From positions 3,790,501 to 3,854,500 of the forward strand of contig NC_010995.1 of the NCBI RefSeq assembly GCF_000019225.1: a stretch of DNA of 64,000 nt. The letters run 5' to 3'. This document shows positions 45,046 through 53,691 of this stretch, piece by piece. Positions within the stretch are counted from its first letter, which is position 1. Each line of letters begins with the position of its first letter. Made by a program: the position numbers and the translations under genes. The stretch is from Cellvibrio japonicus Ueda107 (lineage in GTDB: Bacteria; Pseudomonadota; Gammaproteobacteria; Pseudomonadales; Cellvibrionaceae). Under the pieces are notes generated by a model, which saw only the letters and a program-made list of their open reading frames with translations, had not been told where the DNA came from and ran no database searches.

Positions 45046-46098
45046 CTACTGGATATTTGTCGCACGACTACGAATCGCGATAGTTGCGGTAAAGACTTGC
45101 CGCATATATCGATCCTTGATACCGCCAACATCGACAGGCGTTACAGTAACCCCAGCAAACTGATAGGGCTGAGTATCTTCAAGCACATTGTTATCGATGC
45201 TACGTATAACAAGCTCTAATCTAACAGAATTCACTTTGGGCCAATCATCTGCACTCAATTGGCTAGCCAACCTGTAATTAATATTATCTGATGTAGCATA
45301 CGTAATACGCATATGCTCCACGCCTTCAAGCAGCTCAACTGCAGCATCAGCATTGGTTTTCTGCCACAAAGTAGGAACACCACTAACACCTCTGGCAATA
45401 AAATACACAGTTGTATTTAGTGGCATAACCTCACCAGATAAAAACGCTTCCGAAGGGACAGTTAACGGGTTCCAAGTACCATTATGCGTTATAGTTACAT
45501 CAGTACCTGCTTTGGCTAAGGCTGTAACCCTCATGACAGCAGCAGAGCTACAGTTATTAACGACCGCAGCACTGTTCACACAAATATTATTTATGCAATT
45601 ATTTTCAATTGAACTTGGGCTATACGCTCTTATTTGTGTTTCAGTATTCAGATTATTAATTGGTATTCCTGTCTCAGAGGCTGACCGAATAACAATAATA
45701 TTTGCAGTATGTGTAGATGGAAGAAGCTGAATTGATCCACCCAGAGCTTGGGCTTTACTAACTGGCAAGCTTTGATCACTATCAAAGCCTCGAATGCCTT
45801 CACTAAAATTACCATGCAACCCCGAAATAACCATATTACTATACTTTAACTCTGATCCTGCCACCACACTTGGCCGATAACAGCCGTAATAGGCAGCCAT
45901 ACGAATATCCCGAGATAAAAACTCAATAGCAAGCCGCCCCGTTTCTTGGATTCTCGATATTCCCTGCTGTGTAGCAAACACAACCTTACTGGATAGGAAC
46001 ATCTGCATAACACCAATCATCAAAATAAGCCCTAACGTAATCGCAATCATCAGTTCAACTAACGATAATCCAAACTGTCTATGACGAAACGACATCAT
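45046..46098 (-). CDS. pilW: Minor type IV pilin PilW
   Basis: A 350-residue minor pilin with leader MMSFRHRQFG and mature start LSLVELMIAITLGLILMIGV, with Glu at +5. The following segment IQETGRLAIEFLSRDIRMAAYYGC is typical of PilW proteins. The large globular domain (about 70-350) contains several cysteines. GAGG lies 9 bases upstream of the first of two ATG codons. It overlaps neither neighbour; the stop of pilV is 3 bases upstream, so translation is probably coupled. Confidence 0.92.
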   Translation of the reverse strand: MMSFRHRQFGLSLVELMIAITLGLILMIGVMQMFLSSKVVFATQQGISRIQETGRLAIEFLSRDIRMAAYYGCYRPSVVAGSELKYSNMVISGLHGNFSEGIRGFDSDQSLPVSKAQALGGSIQLLPSTHTANIIVIRSASETGIPINNLNTETQIRAYSPSSIENNCINNICVNSAAVVNNCSSAAVMRVTALAKAGTDVTITHNGTWNPLTVPSEAFLSGEVMPLNTTVYFIARGVSGVPTLWQKTNADAAVELLEGVEHMRITYATSDNINYRLASQLSADDWPKVNSVRLELVIRSIDNNVLEDTQPYQFAGVTVTPVDVGGIKDRYMRQVFTATIAIRSRATNIQ

Positions 46099-46100
46099 TT

Positions 46101-46592
46101 CTACAACCTCGCAGAGTAGGTAAATGTAGTTTTATCTTCTTCCTGACTGGAGGTGTTACTAATCTCATCCCACTCAATCGTTAAGGTACAGATATTACTT
46201 GCCACATTACAGTTGATACCTCCTCTACCATTAGGAAGCACCGTAGCAATATTTCTCCGCCAGGCATCAAGATCTGCTGCAGCAAGGGGAGAAGTAACAG
46301 GAGATGATTTAAGGTCAACAGCAGCAAGCGCAGAATTATATGCGTTAATATTACTAAGATTTATCCGCATACGATCCAACATGTCATACGCATAAATGTT
46401 TGCTTGAGATCGGAGATACGCTCCCTGATTGAACTGCAGCGATCTGGTTTGCAGTGCTGCCAACGCAAGTAGTGCTGATGACATAATTAACAATGTCACT
46501 AAAACCTCAATAAGACTTGTTCCATATTGAGAGTATTTAGATTTGTTTTCCAATTTTTTAAATCCAGAGATGTGGTTTAGTTGACTGTACAT
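46101..46592 (-). CDS. pilV: Minor type IV pilin PilV with an unusually long leader
   Basis: A 163-residue minor pilin. The cleavage site QYG/TSLIEVLVTLLIMSSALLALAALQTRS has Glu at +5 and is characteristic of PilV. ATG 46592 has GGAG 8 bases upstream and overlaps the fimU end by 16 bases. This gives a 24-residue leader, long compared with the usual 6-15. A TTG at 46553 would give an 11-residue leader but has a weaker site. The motif LQTRSLQFNQGAYLRSQANIYAYDMLDRMR is conserved in PilV. Confidence 0.88.
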   Translation of the reverse strand: MYSQLNHISGFKKLENKSKYSQYGTSLIEVLVTLLIMSSALLALAALQTRSLQFNQGAYLRSQANIYAYDMLDRMRINLSNINAYNSALAAVDLKSSPVTSPLAAADLDAWRRNIATVLPNGRGGINCNVASNICTLTIEWDEISNTSSQEEDKTTFTYSARL

Positions 46593-47131
46593 TCTTTACT
46601 CTCCACACTGATCATTCCTGATACCCCTACAGTTGTCTGTCGCTTTGCGTAACCAGTACAACCATCCATCTCTGTAGCAATAACAACAGGCTCATCACTA
46701 ACACGAGCAAGAGTTCCCATACTTGTGTATCGAATAAAAGAAACATCCGAGTCAGAATCTTTGGTTTTAACACTGATACGTGCTGATGCGTTTTGAGCTG
46801 GCCATATTTTTAATATGGCACTGCTATCCTGAATAACCGGCGTTGACGCTTTATCACTCGCAGCTGTATCAATAAAGGCGATATATCCCTCACTCCATGA
46901 TCCAGTACAACTAGAACCATTGTTACTAGCACAAATGCTCACCCGAGTTGCTCGTTTGACCGCTTCGGAACGAACAAAATTTACTGCAGATACAATATCC
47001 TCCCCCAAAGCGACGGAACGATTATTCAGTATTTGTGCATTAAAGCTCGGTATAGCGATAGCTGCCACTATGGCTAGAATGACAACAGTGATCATTAACT
47101 CAATTAGTGTGAAACCTTTATTGTGTAACAT
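46577..47131 (-). CDS. fimU: Minor type IV pilin FimU
   Basis: A 184-residue GspH/FimT-type minor pilin: leader MLHNKG, mature start FTLIELMITVVILAIVAAIAIPSF, Glu at +5. ALGEDIVSAVNFVRSEAVKRATRVSIC is the GspH-family helix. It is first in the minor pilin operon, so the promoter lies in 47132-47335, shared with the divergent fimT-like gene. The frame to 47245 would bury the leader and is rejected. FimU rather than FimT is chosen from its position before pilV. Confidence 0.85.
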   Translation of the reverse strand: MLHNKGFTLIELMITVVILAIVAAIAIPSFNAQILNNRSVALGEDIVSAVNFVRSEAVKRATRVSICASNNGSSCTGSWSEGYIAFIDTAASDKASTPVIQDSSAILKIWPAQNASARISVKTKDSDSDVSFIRYTSMGTLARVSDEPVVIATEMDGCTGYAKRQTTVGVSGMISVESKECTVN

Positions 47132-47335
47132 ATTTCTATGTCTCAACTTCAACGTAACGACTAAAGACCCCGTATCCAGGCATGGACAAGCACAGACAGT
47201 CTGATTATATTGGCCAAGCCTAACACGCTCCGAAATGCATGGCATGGGGGCTGGGACATATGGTCGTCAAGGATGTATGAATGGCCGCATGGCGCATAAT
47301 TAAACCTTCAACACTGCACTCCAAGGAATGGATTT

Positions 47336-47866
47336 ATGATGAAGCATCAAGGCTTTACCCTATTTGAACTACTTATCACTTTAGTTATTCTGGCCATTAT
47401 TCTTGGAATTGGCCTGCCTAGTTTTTCCGCACAACTCCAGAAAACCCGAGTACAAACTGCTGTTGACTTATTAATCAATGCTATCCAAACCGCTAGAAGT
47501 GTGGCTGTAGCCAAAAACAAGCGCACCCTGTTGATTGCCAGAGACAAGGAGTGGCATCAGGGCTGGTATTTGTTTGTCGATGAAAACCAGAATGGCCTGC
47601 AAGATATTGATGAACCAACGCTGCTACTAGCGGCCCCATTAAAAAAGGTCAAGATTCAGGGAAACAGCAGTGTCAAAACCTATATTTCCTTTGTGGGAAC
47701 GGGAGAGGGAAGGCTAATAGGAAAGTCCCCCAATAGCGGAGCATTTATGGCGGGAACCCTGACTATTTGCCCTGAGTATAAGGGTACAGGTATTAAGCTT
47801 GTGCTCTCTCGCGGCGGCAGGCTTCGCTATACACCGATAACGGAAGAAGAGTGCCTACAAAGCTAG
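47336..47866 (+). CDS. fimT: FimT-like pseudopilin, divergent from the minor pilin operon
   Basis: A 176-residue GspH/FimT-family prepilin: leader MMKHQG, mature start FTLFELLITLVILAIILGIGLPSF, Glu at +5. VDLLINAIQTARSVAVAKNKR and the Asp-rich turn FVDENQNGLQDIDEP are typical of FimT proteins, some of which bind DNA during natural transformation. AAGGA lies 8 bases upstream of ATG 47336. It runs opposite to fimU and converges on ispH with three bases between stops. In Pseudomonas fimT lies directly before fimU in the same direction, so its orientation here differs. Confidence 0.82.
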   Translation: MMKHQGFTLFELLITLVILAIILGIGLPSFSAQLQKTRVQTAVDLLINAIQTARSVAVAKNKRTLLIARDKEWHQGWYLFVDENQNGLQDIDEPTLLLAAPLKKVKIQGNSSVKTYISFVGTGEGRLIGKSPNSGAFMAGTLTICPEYKGTGIKLVLSRGGRLRYTPITEEECLQS

Positions 47867-47869
47867 GCC

Positions 47870-48814
47870 TCAGGACACAGACCTTAACTCTTTCGGTAGA
47901 GAAAAGCTGATGTTCTCCGGTGTTCCATCCATCTCCCGGGGCATTTCTGCGCCGCAAGCTTGAAGGCGGGTGATGACCTGCTGAACCAATACTTCCGGTG
48001 CAGATGCTCCTGCGGTGATACCTATAGCAGTACGGCCTGCAATCCACTCAGGGCTGATATCTTCCGGTCCATCAATCAGATAGGCCTCAGTTCCGCAACG
48101 TTCGGCCAGCTCGCGCAGGCGATTGGAATTAGAAGAGTTGGGTGAGCCAACGACCAGTACCAGGTCGCACTCCAGGGCCAGCTGGCGCACAGCGTCCTGG
48201 CGATTGGTCGTTGCATAGCAGATGTCGTCCTTGCGCGGCCCCTGGATTTTGGGAAACTTGTTGCGCAGCGCTTCGATGACCCTGGCAGTATCATCCATGG
48301 ATAAGGTAGTCTGGGTTACATAGGCCAGCGCTTCAGGGTTGCGTACCTGCAATGCGTCTACATCCGCCTCATCTTCCACCAGGTAGATAGTTCCGCCGTT
48401 GCTGGCATCATACTGCCCCATGGTGCCCTCTACCTCCGGGTGGCCTTCGTGGCCAATAAGGATACATTCCTTCCCTTCGCGACTATAACGGGTCACCTCA
48501 ATATGGACCTTGGTTACCAGCGGACAGGTTGCATCGAATACTTTCAAACCGCGCGATTCCGCTTCTTTACGAACAGCCTGGGATACCCCGTGAGCACTGA
48601 AGATGAGGATTACATTGTCGGGAACCTGGTCCACTTCATCGACAAAAACAGCACCGCGTTCACGTAGCGACTCAACCACAAACTTGTTATGAACCACCTC
48701 GTGACGCACGTAGATCGGCGCCCCAAAAACATCCAGGGCACGATTGACGATATCAATCGCACGATCGACACCGGCACAAAACCCCCTGGGATTCGCAAGT
48801 TTGATTTGTGTCAT
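47870..48814 (-). CDS. ispH: 4-hydroxy-3-methylbut-2-enyl diphosphate reductase IspH (LytB)
   Basis: A 314-residue iron-sulfur enzyme of the MEP isoprenoid pathway, making IPP and DMAPP from HMBPP. The three cluster cysteines are in PRGFCAGVDRA, DATCPLV and ICYATTNRQDA. TAGASAPE follows near the C-terminus. ATG 48814 is 2 bases after the fkpB stop and gives the usual MTQIKLANPRGF start. The Cys-Gly-Ala tail region is normal. It is last in the murJ-side run of minus-strand core genes. Confidence 0.97.
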   Translation of the reverse strand: MTQIKLANPRGFCAGVDRAIDIVNRALDVFGAPIYVRHEVVHNKFVVESLRERGAVFVDEVDQVPDNVILIFSAHGVSQAVRKEAESRGLKVFDATCPLVTKVHIEVTRYSREGKECILIGHEGHPEVEGTMGQYDASNGGTIYLVEDEADVDALQVRNPEALAYVTQTTLSMDDTARVIEALRNKFPKIQGPRKDDICYATTNRQDAVRQLALECDLVLVVGSPNSSNSNRLRELAERCGTEAYLIDGPEDISPEWIAGRTAIGITAGASAPEVLVQQVITRLQACGAEMPREMDGTPENISFSLPKELRSVS

Positions 48815-48816
48815 GG

Positions 48817-49266
48817 TCAATGCACCTGTACAGGCTCGATTTTAAGAATGGAAACTTCAAACAGAATATCGCGGCCGGCCAAAGGATGATTGAAATCAAC
48901 GACCACAACCTCGTCATCAAAACGACTCACAACGCCCGGCAATTCGGTTTTTTGTGCATCGGCAAATGACAACATCAAGCCCTCGCTCAACTCCAGATCG
49001 GGGCTGAATTGGCTGCGCGCTATTTCCTGGATGTTGTTGGGATTACGCTGGCCAAACCCGTCTTCCGGTTTGATCAACAAGGTTTTGTGTTCACCTTCAA
49101 ACATACCGAACAGCGCTTTTTCAAAGCCCGGTAACAAATTACCATCCCCTACCGTAAAGGTGGCTGGCTCCCGCTCATAGTTGGAGTCGACCATCTCGCC
49201 ATTATCAAGCTGTAAAGCAAAGTGCAGGGTGACGCGTGTACCCGGGCCTATCGCTAACTCACGCAT
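48817..49266 (-). CDS. fkpB: FKBP-type peptidyl-prolyl isomerase FkpB (SlpA-like)
   Basis: A 149-residue FKBP-type isomerase with an inserted IF domain. The opening GTRVTLHFALQLDNGEMVDSN and the central GDGNLLPGFEKALFGM are characteristic, and DFNHPLAGRDILFEVSIL closes the FKBP fold. ATG 49266 overlaps the lspA stop by 8 bases; the upstream extension to 49317 has no support. The lspA-fkpB-ispH order is the common gammaproteobacterial arrangement. Confidence 0.93.
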   Translation of the reverse strand: MRELAIGPGTRVTLHFALQLDNGEMVDSNYEREPATFTVGDGNLLPGFEKALFGMFEGEHKTLLIKPEDGFGQRNPNNIQEIARSQFSPDLELSEGLMLSFADAQKTELPGVVSRFDDEVVVVDFNHPLAGRDILFEVSILKIEPVQVH

Positions 49267-49771
49267 TGGTTGGTTTCTCACCAGAAGTCTTGTCAGGATT
49301 AATAAACAAATCGGCAATCAGCACCATGGCTCCCAGGGAGATTGCAGCGTCGGCAAGGTTAAACGCAGGCCAGTAATAATCCTGATAATGCACCACAATA
49401 AAATCGACGACATGGCCATGGATAATCCGATCATACAGGTTGCCCACGGCGCCACCGAGGATAAACGACAACGCAAAGGCTTCCCGCGGCTTGGACGATG
49501 CCACGCGACAAATCCAGACGATAAGCAACACACTGGCCGCCACAGCCACGATGGTAAAGAACCAGCGCTGCCAGCCACCGGCATCCGCCAGAAACGAGAA
49601 AGCAGCCCCCGGGTTGTAGCGCAGGGTGAAGTTAAAGAACGAGGTAAATACTTTCGTCTCGTTATAGTCGAATGCAGCCTCAATCCAATGCTTGCTGCCC
49701 TGATCCAGCAGGAATACAACGAACGCTGCCAAATACCAAAACCAGTATTGGTGATAAACCTTTTTTGTCAT
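49259..49771 (-). CDS. lspA: Lipoprotein signal peptidase LspA
   Basis: A 170-residue four-span aspartic protease that cleaves prolipoprotein signal peptides after lipid attachment. The catalytic Asp residues are in GNLYDRIIHGHVVDF and FNLADAAIS. LLDQGSKHWIEA and LRYNPGAAFSFLA are typical. ATG 49771 starts 11 bases after the ileS stop; the longer frame overlaps ileS. Coupled to ileS and fkpB. Confidence 0.96.
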   Translation of the reverse strand: MTKKVYHQYWFWYLAAFVVFLLDQGSKHWIEAAFDYNETKVFTSFFNFTLRYNPGAAFSFLADAGGWQRWFFTIVAVAASVLLIVWICRVASSKPREAFALSFILGGAVGNLYDRIIHGHVVDFIVVHYQDYYWPAFNLADAAISLGAMVLIADLFINPDKTSGEKPTNA

Positions 49772-49781
49772 ACAGGCCCCA

Positions 49782-52580
49782 TCAGGCAAAGGAGCGGGTT
49801 TCACCCGCACCGTCCACGTTTTCAACACAGCGCAGGCAAACCCCGGGATGCGTCAGGTTAGCACCAACATCTGCGCGGTGATGCCAGCAGCGCTCGCACT
49901 TGGTATACACCGATTTTTTCACGGCAATCTTCAAACCGGCCACCTCGGTTGGCTCTGCCTGTTGTGCAGTTGCCAACGGCTGGACATCGGCGGTTGACGT
50001 AATCAATACAAAACGCAGCTCATCACCCAATTGGGTCAGTTGATCCAATAATTGCTCATCAGCATATAGCGTGACCTCGGCGCCCAGGGAACCACCCACC
50101 TCGCCCGCAGCGCGCTTGGCTTCCAGCACTTTGTTCACAGCAGTTTTGACATTGGCAATTAAGTCCCAATAGTCATCCGCCAGAGAGTCGGCAGGTTGTG
50201 TGGGCAACCCATACCATTCAGCGGTAAAGACATGGGGCTCGCGCACACCGGGAATCGATTGCCAAATTTCATCGGCGGTAAAACTGAGGATGGGCGCAAT
50301 CCAGCGCACCAGGGCTTCAATCACATGGTAAAGCGCTGTCTGGGCTGAGCGGCGCGCCAGTGCATCGGCTTTAACGGTGTACTGGCGATCTTTAATGATA
50401 TCCAGGTAGAAGCCACCCAATTCAACGACGCAGAAGTTGTGCAGCTTTTGGTAAATAAGATGGAAGTCGTAGCTGTTGTAGTAACCGATCAGCTCCTGTT
50501 GCAGCTTGGCAGTTTGTCCCACAATCCAGCGATCCAGTTGCACCATGTTATCCATAGGCACCAGATCGCTGGCAGGGTTAAAGCCCACCAGATTGGACAG
50601 GATAAAACGCGCGGTATTACGGATACGACGATAGGAGTCGGCCGTGCGTTTTAAAATTTCATCGGACACGCTCATCTCGGTCGAGAAATCAGTCGCCGCC
50701 ACCCACAGGCGCAACACATCAGCCCCCAGGTCTTTCATCACCACCTGCGGATCTATGGCATTGCCAATGGATTTGGACATTTTCATGCCCTTGGCATCGA
50801 TGGTGAAACCGTGGGTTAACACCTGCTTGTAAGGCGCGACGCCGTGAATAGCCATGGAAGTTTTCAGTGATGATTGGAACCAGCCGCGATGCTGGTCAGA
50901 CCCTTCCAGATACAAATCGGCCGGGAAGCGCAGGTTGGCACGCTGGCTGAGTACGGCGTAGTGAGATACGCCCGAATCAAACCACACATCCAGGGTATCG
51001 GTAACTTTTTGGTAGTGCTCCGCCTCCACACCCAGCAATTCCGCCACATCCAGATCAAACCAGGCGTCCATTCCCTGTTGTTCAACTTTTTTCGCCACTT
51101 GCTCAATTAAACGCGCGGTGTCCGGGTGTAGCTCCTGGGTTTCTTTATGCACAAACAGCGCAATGGGTACGCCCCAGGTACGCTGGCGGGAAATACACCA
51201 GTCGGGCGAGCTGGCGAGCATGGCATCGATACGCGCGCGGCCCCAATCGGGAATCCACTCCACGCCCTCCACCGATTTGGCCACCTGCTCGCGCAGGTGG
51301 TTTTTGCTCATACTCACAAACCACTGGGGTGTTGCGCGGAAGATCAGCGGAGTTTTGGTACGCCAGCAGTGAGGGAAACTGTGGGTGATCTTACCCTGCG
51401 CCAGGAGCGCATTTTTTTCGATCAATAAGGCGATAACTTTTTCATCGACCTTATACACATGATCGCCCGCAAAAATATCCACATTGGGGCGATAGTAACC
51501 ATTGTCGTCGATGTAATTAAGAGTACCTATGCCGTATTTCAGGCTGACATTAAAGTCATCCGCGCCATGGTCTGGCGCTGTGTGAACAAAACCGGTACCG
51601 GCATCGGTGGTGACGTGATCGCCGAGAATCACGGGCACCTGGCGGCTGTAGAAGGGATGTTGCAGCAGCAGGCCTTCAAGCGCGGTGCCCTTGCAGCGAC
51701 CAACAATCTGATGCGCTCCCACCTTGGCTCGCCCCAGTACATTGGTAACCAGAGCCTCGGCAACCAGCAAGCGAAGGCCGTCCAACTGCACCAACACATA
51801 ATCCACCTCGGCATTAGCACTCACTGCCTGGTTGGCAGGAAGGGTCCAGGGGGTAGTGGTCCAGATCACCAGCGCAATAGTGCCACTGCCCGACACACCT
51901 TCGATTTTATCGGCAACTGCCTGCTGATCGACAAAGTTGAATTTTACATCGATGGAGAACGAGGTTTTATCCTGGTATTCCACTTCGGCCTCAGCCAGCG
52001 CTGAACCGCCTACAACACTCCAATACACCGGTTTAAAACCGCGGTGCAAATGGCCGTTTTCAGTGATTTTACCCAGGGCGCGGATAATATCGGCTTCAAA
52101 TTTGTAATCCATGGTGAGATAAGGGTTATCCCACTCACCAAATACGCCCAAGCGCATAAAATCGCGCTTTTGCCCAGCCACTTGTTTGGCAGCATAGTCG
52201 CGGCATTTTTGACGGAAGGTTTTAAAATCAACCTTGGTGCCCGCCTTGCCAATTTCTTTTTCAACCTTGTGTTCAATCGGCAAGCCATGGCAGTCCCAGC
52301 CGGGCACGTAGGGGGCATCGAAACCGCTCAGGGTTTTACTCTTGATAATAATGTCTTTGAGGATTTTGTTGAGTGCGTGACCGATGTGAATATCACCGTT
52401 TGCATAGGGTGGGCCATCGTGCAGGATAAATTGCTCGCGGCCAGCGCGCGCCTGGCGAATTTGTTGATACACATTGTTGGCCTGCCAGGTTTTTAACATG
52501 TCCGGTTCGCGCTGGGCGAGGTTTGCCTTCATGGCAAAGTCGGTATTAGGCAGGTTTAACGTGGCTTTGTAGTCAGTCAT
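49782..52580 (-). CDS. ileS: Isoleucyl-tRNA synthetase
   Basis: A 932-residue class I synthetase charging tRNA-Ile. It has HIGH in NGDIHIGHALNK (near 60), a large editing (CP1) domain (about 200-390), KMSKS in KGMKMSKSIGN (near 600), the anticodon-binding region, and a C-terminal zinc finger CERCWHH...CLRCVENV. ATG 52580 gives MTDYKATLNLP; the upstream TTG at 52589 is less likely. Length is normal for bacterial IleS of the E. coli type. The ribF gene ends 5 bases upstream. Confidence 0.97.
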   Translation of the reverse strand: MTDYKATLNLPNTDFAMKANLAQREPDMLKTWQANNVYQQIRQARAGREQFILHDGPPYANGDIHIGHALNKILKDIIIKSKTLSGFDAPYVPGWDCHGLPIEHKVEKEIGKAGTKVDFKTFRQKCRDYAAKQVAGQKRDFMRLGVFGEWDNPYLTMDYKFEADIIRALGKITENGHLHRGFKPVYWSVVGGSALAEAEVEYQDKTSFSIDVKFNFVDQQAVADKIEGVSGSGTIALVIWTTTPWTLPANQAVSANAEVDYVLVQLDGLRLLVAEALVTNVLGRAKVGAHQIVGRCKGTALEGLLLQHPFYSRQVPVILGDHVTTDAGTGFVHTAPDHGADDFNVSLKYGIGTLNYIDDNGYYRPNVDIFAGDHVYKVDEKVIALLIEKNALLAQGKITHSFPHCWRTKTPLIFRATPQWFVSMSKNHLREQVAKSVEGVEWIPDWGRARIDAMLASSPDWCISRQRTWGVPIALFVHKETQELHPDTARLIEQVAKKVEQQGMDAWFDLDVAELLGVEAEHYQKVTDTLDVWFDSGVSHYAVLSQRANLRFPADLYLEGSDQHRGWFQSSLKTSMAIHGVAPYKQVLTHGFTIDAKGMKMSKSIGNAIDPQVVMKDLGADVLRLWVAATDFSTEMSVSDEILKRTADSYRRIRNTARFILSNLVGFNPASDLVPMDNMVQLDRWIVGQTAKLQQELIGYYNSYDFHLIYQKLHNFCVVELGGFYLDIIKDRQYTVKADALARRSAQTALYHVIEALVRWIAPILSFTADEIWQSIPGVREPHVFTAEWYGLPTQPADSLADDYWDLIANVKTAVNKVLEAKRAAGEVGGSLGAEVTLYADEQLLDQLTQLGDELRFVLITSTADVQPLATAQQAEPTEVAGLKIAVKKSVYTKCERCWHHRADVGANLTHPGVCLRCVENVDGAGETRSFA

Positions 52581-52585
52581 TGCAG

Positions 52586-53524
52586 TCAACTTTCAGCTTG
52601 TTGAGATTGGAAATAGGTTTTTGCCTGGGCGATATCGTTTTGCAGTTGCGCGCGCAAGGCATCGAGCGAAGCAAATTTTTGCTCATCGCGCAATTTGTAT
52701 AAAAAGCGCACTTGAATCACAGCGCCGTAAACCATGCGCGAAAAATCAAACAGGTGTACTTCCAGCAGTGGTTTGCGATCCCCACTCACGGTCGGGCGCA
52801 AGCCCACATTGGCGACGCCCTGGTGAAGGCTGCCATCGGCAAACCTGACCAGTACCGCAAACACTCCCTGCAGCGGCGAGCGATAGCGGCGCAATTGCAC
52901 ATTGGCCGTCGGCACGCCCAATTGGCGCCCGAGCTGCTTGCCATATACCACGCGCCCGCTGATTTCATAGGGTTTACCCAGGAGTTTTTGCGCATGGGCA
53001 AAATCCCCCTGCTCCAGCAATTGGCGAATGCGCGTGCTACTGGCCCGCTCACCATCAATTTGCAGGGTGCAGGTATCGGTTACCGCAAAGCCATATTCAT
53101 CGCCCAATGTTTGCAGCAGGGCAAAATCACCGCGCCGGTCACAGCCAAAGCGAAAATCATCGCCTACCACCAGATGCCGAATGCCCAAACCCTGCACCAG
53201 GATTTGCTCGACAAAGGCTTCGGCAGAGAGGCTGCGCAGGTGCTGGTTAAAGTGCAGGCACAGAACACGCTGTACACCGGCGGCCCTTAACGCTTGCACC
53301 TTCTCACGCAAACGCATCAAACGTGCAGGTGCCTTGTCGCCCGCAAAAAATTCGTGGGGCTGGGGTTCGAACAAAATCACCACGGCAGGTAGTTGATGGC
53401 TATTGGCGGCGTCCAGCAATTGCTTGAGGATCGCCTGGTGCCCAAGGTGCACACCATCAAAGGAGCCGATGGTGGCAACGCAGCCGCGATGCCATGGGCG
53501 CAGGTTGTGCAAACCGCGAATCAA
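52586..53524 (-). CDS. ribF: Bifunctional riboflavin kinase / FAD synthetase RibF
   Basis: A 312-residue enzyme making FMN and FAD. The N-terminal adenylyltransferase domain has GSFDGVHLGHQ; the C-terminal riboflavin kinase domain has GRQLGVPTANV (PTAN motif). The family start is IRGLHNL, and no ATG lies there. TTG 53524, with GCAGGGG 4-5 bases upstream, gives the expected length. An upstream GTG in the same frame is the alternative. The long open frame to 53833 is a non-coding extension. Confidence 0.88.
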   Translation of the reverse strand: MIRGLHNLRPWHRGCVATIGSFDGVHLGHQAILKQLLDAANSHQLPAVVILFEPQPHEFFAGDKAPARLMRLREKVQALRAAGVQRVLCLHFNQHLRSLSAEAFVEQILVQGLGIRHLVVGDDFRFGCDRRGDFALLQTLGDEYGFAVTDTCTLQIDGERASSTRIRQLLEQGDFAHAQKLLGKPYEISGRVVYGKQLGRQLGVPTANVQLRRYRSPLQGVFAVLVRFADGSLHQGVANVGLRPTVSGDRKPLLEVHLFDFSRMVYGAVIQVRFLYKLRDEQKFASLDALRAQLQNDIAQAKTYFQSQQAES

Positions 53525-53691
53525 AATCCCCTGCCCAGCTGCGCCGCAACCTGGCACCTGAGGTGATGAATCCGATGAGACTGGTAGGGACTGCACGCGT
53601 ATTAAACCCGGATAGGCCAAAAAAGAGGCGTGAAGTATACAGGATCGAAACCGGCTTGAGCGATTGGCATCTGCTGCTTCGCCAACAAGCC

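Noticed and set aside
47132..47335. Sigma-54 (PilR-type) promoter in the fimU/fimT intergenic region
   Set aside because: I looked for TGGCAC-N5-TTGC on both strands and found only partial matches; a TATAAT-like element at 47204-47209 has no good -35.
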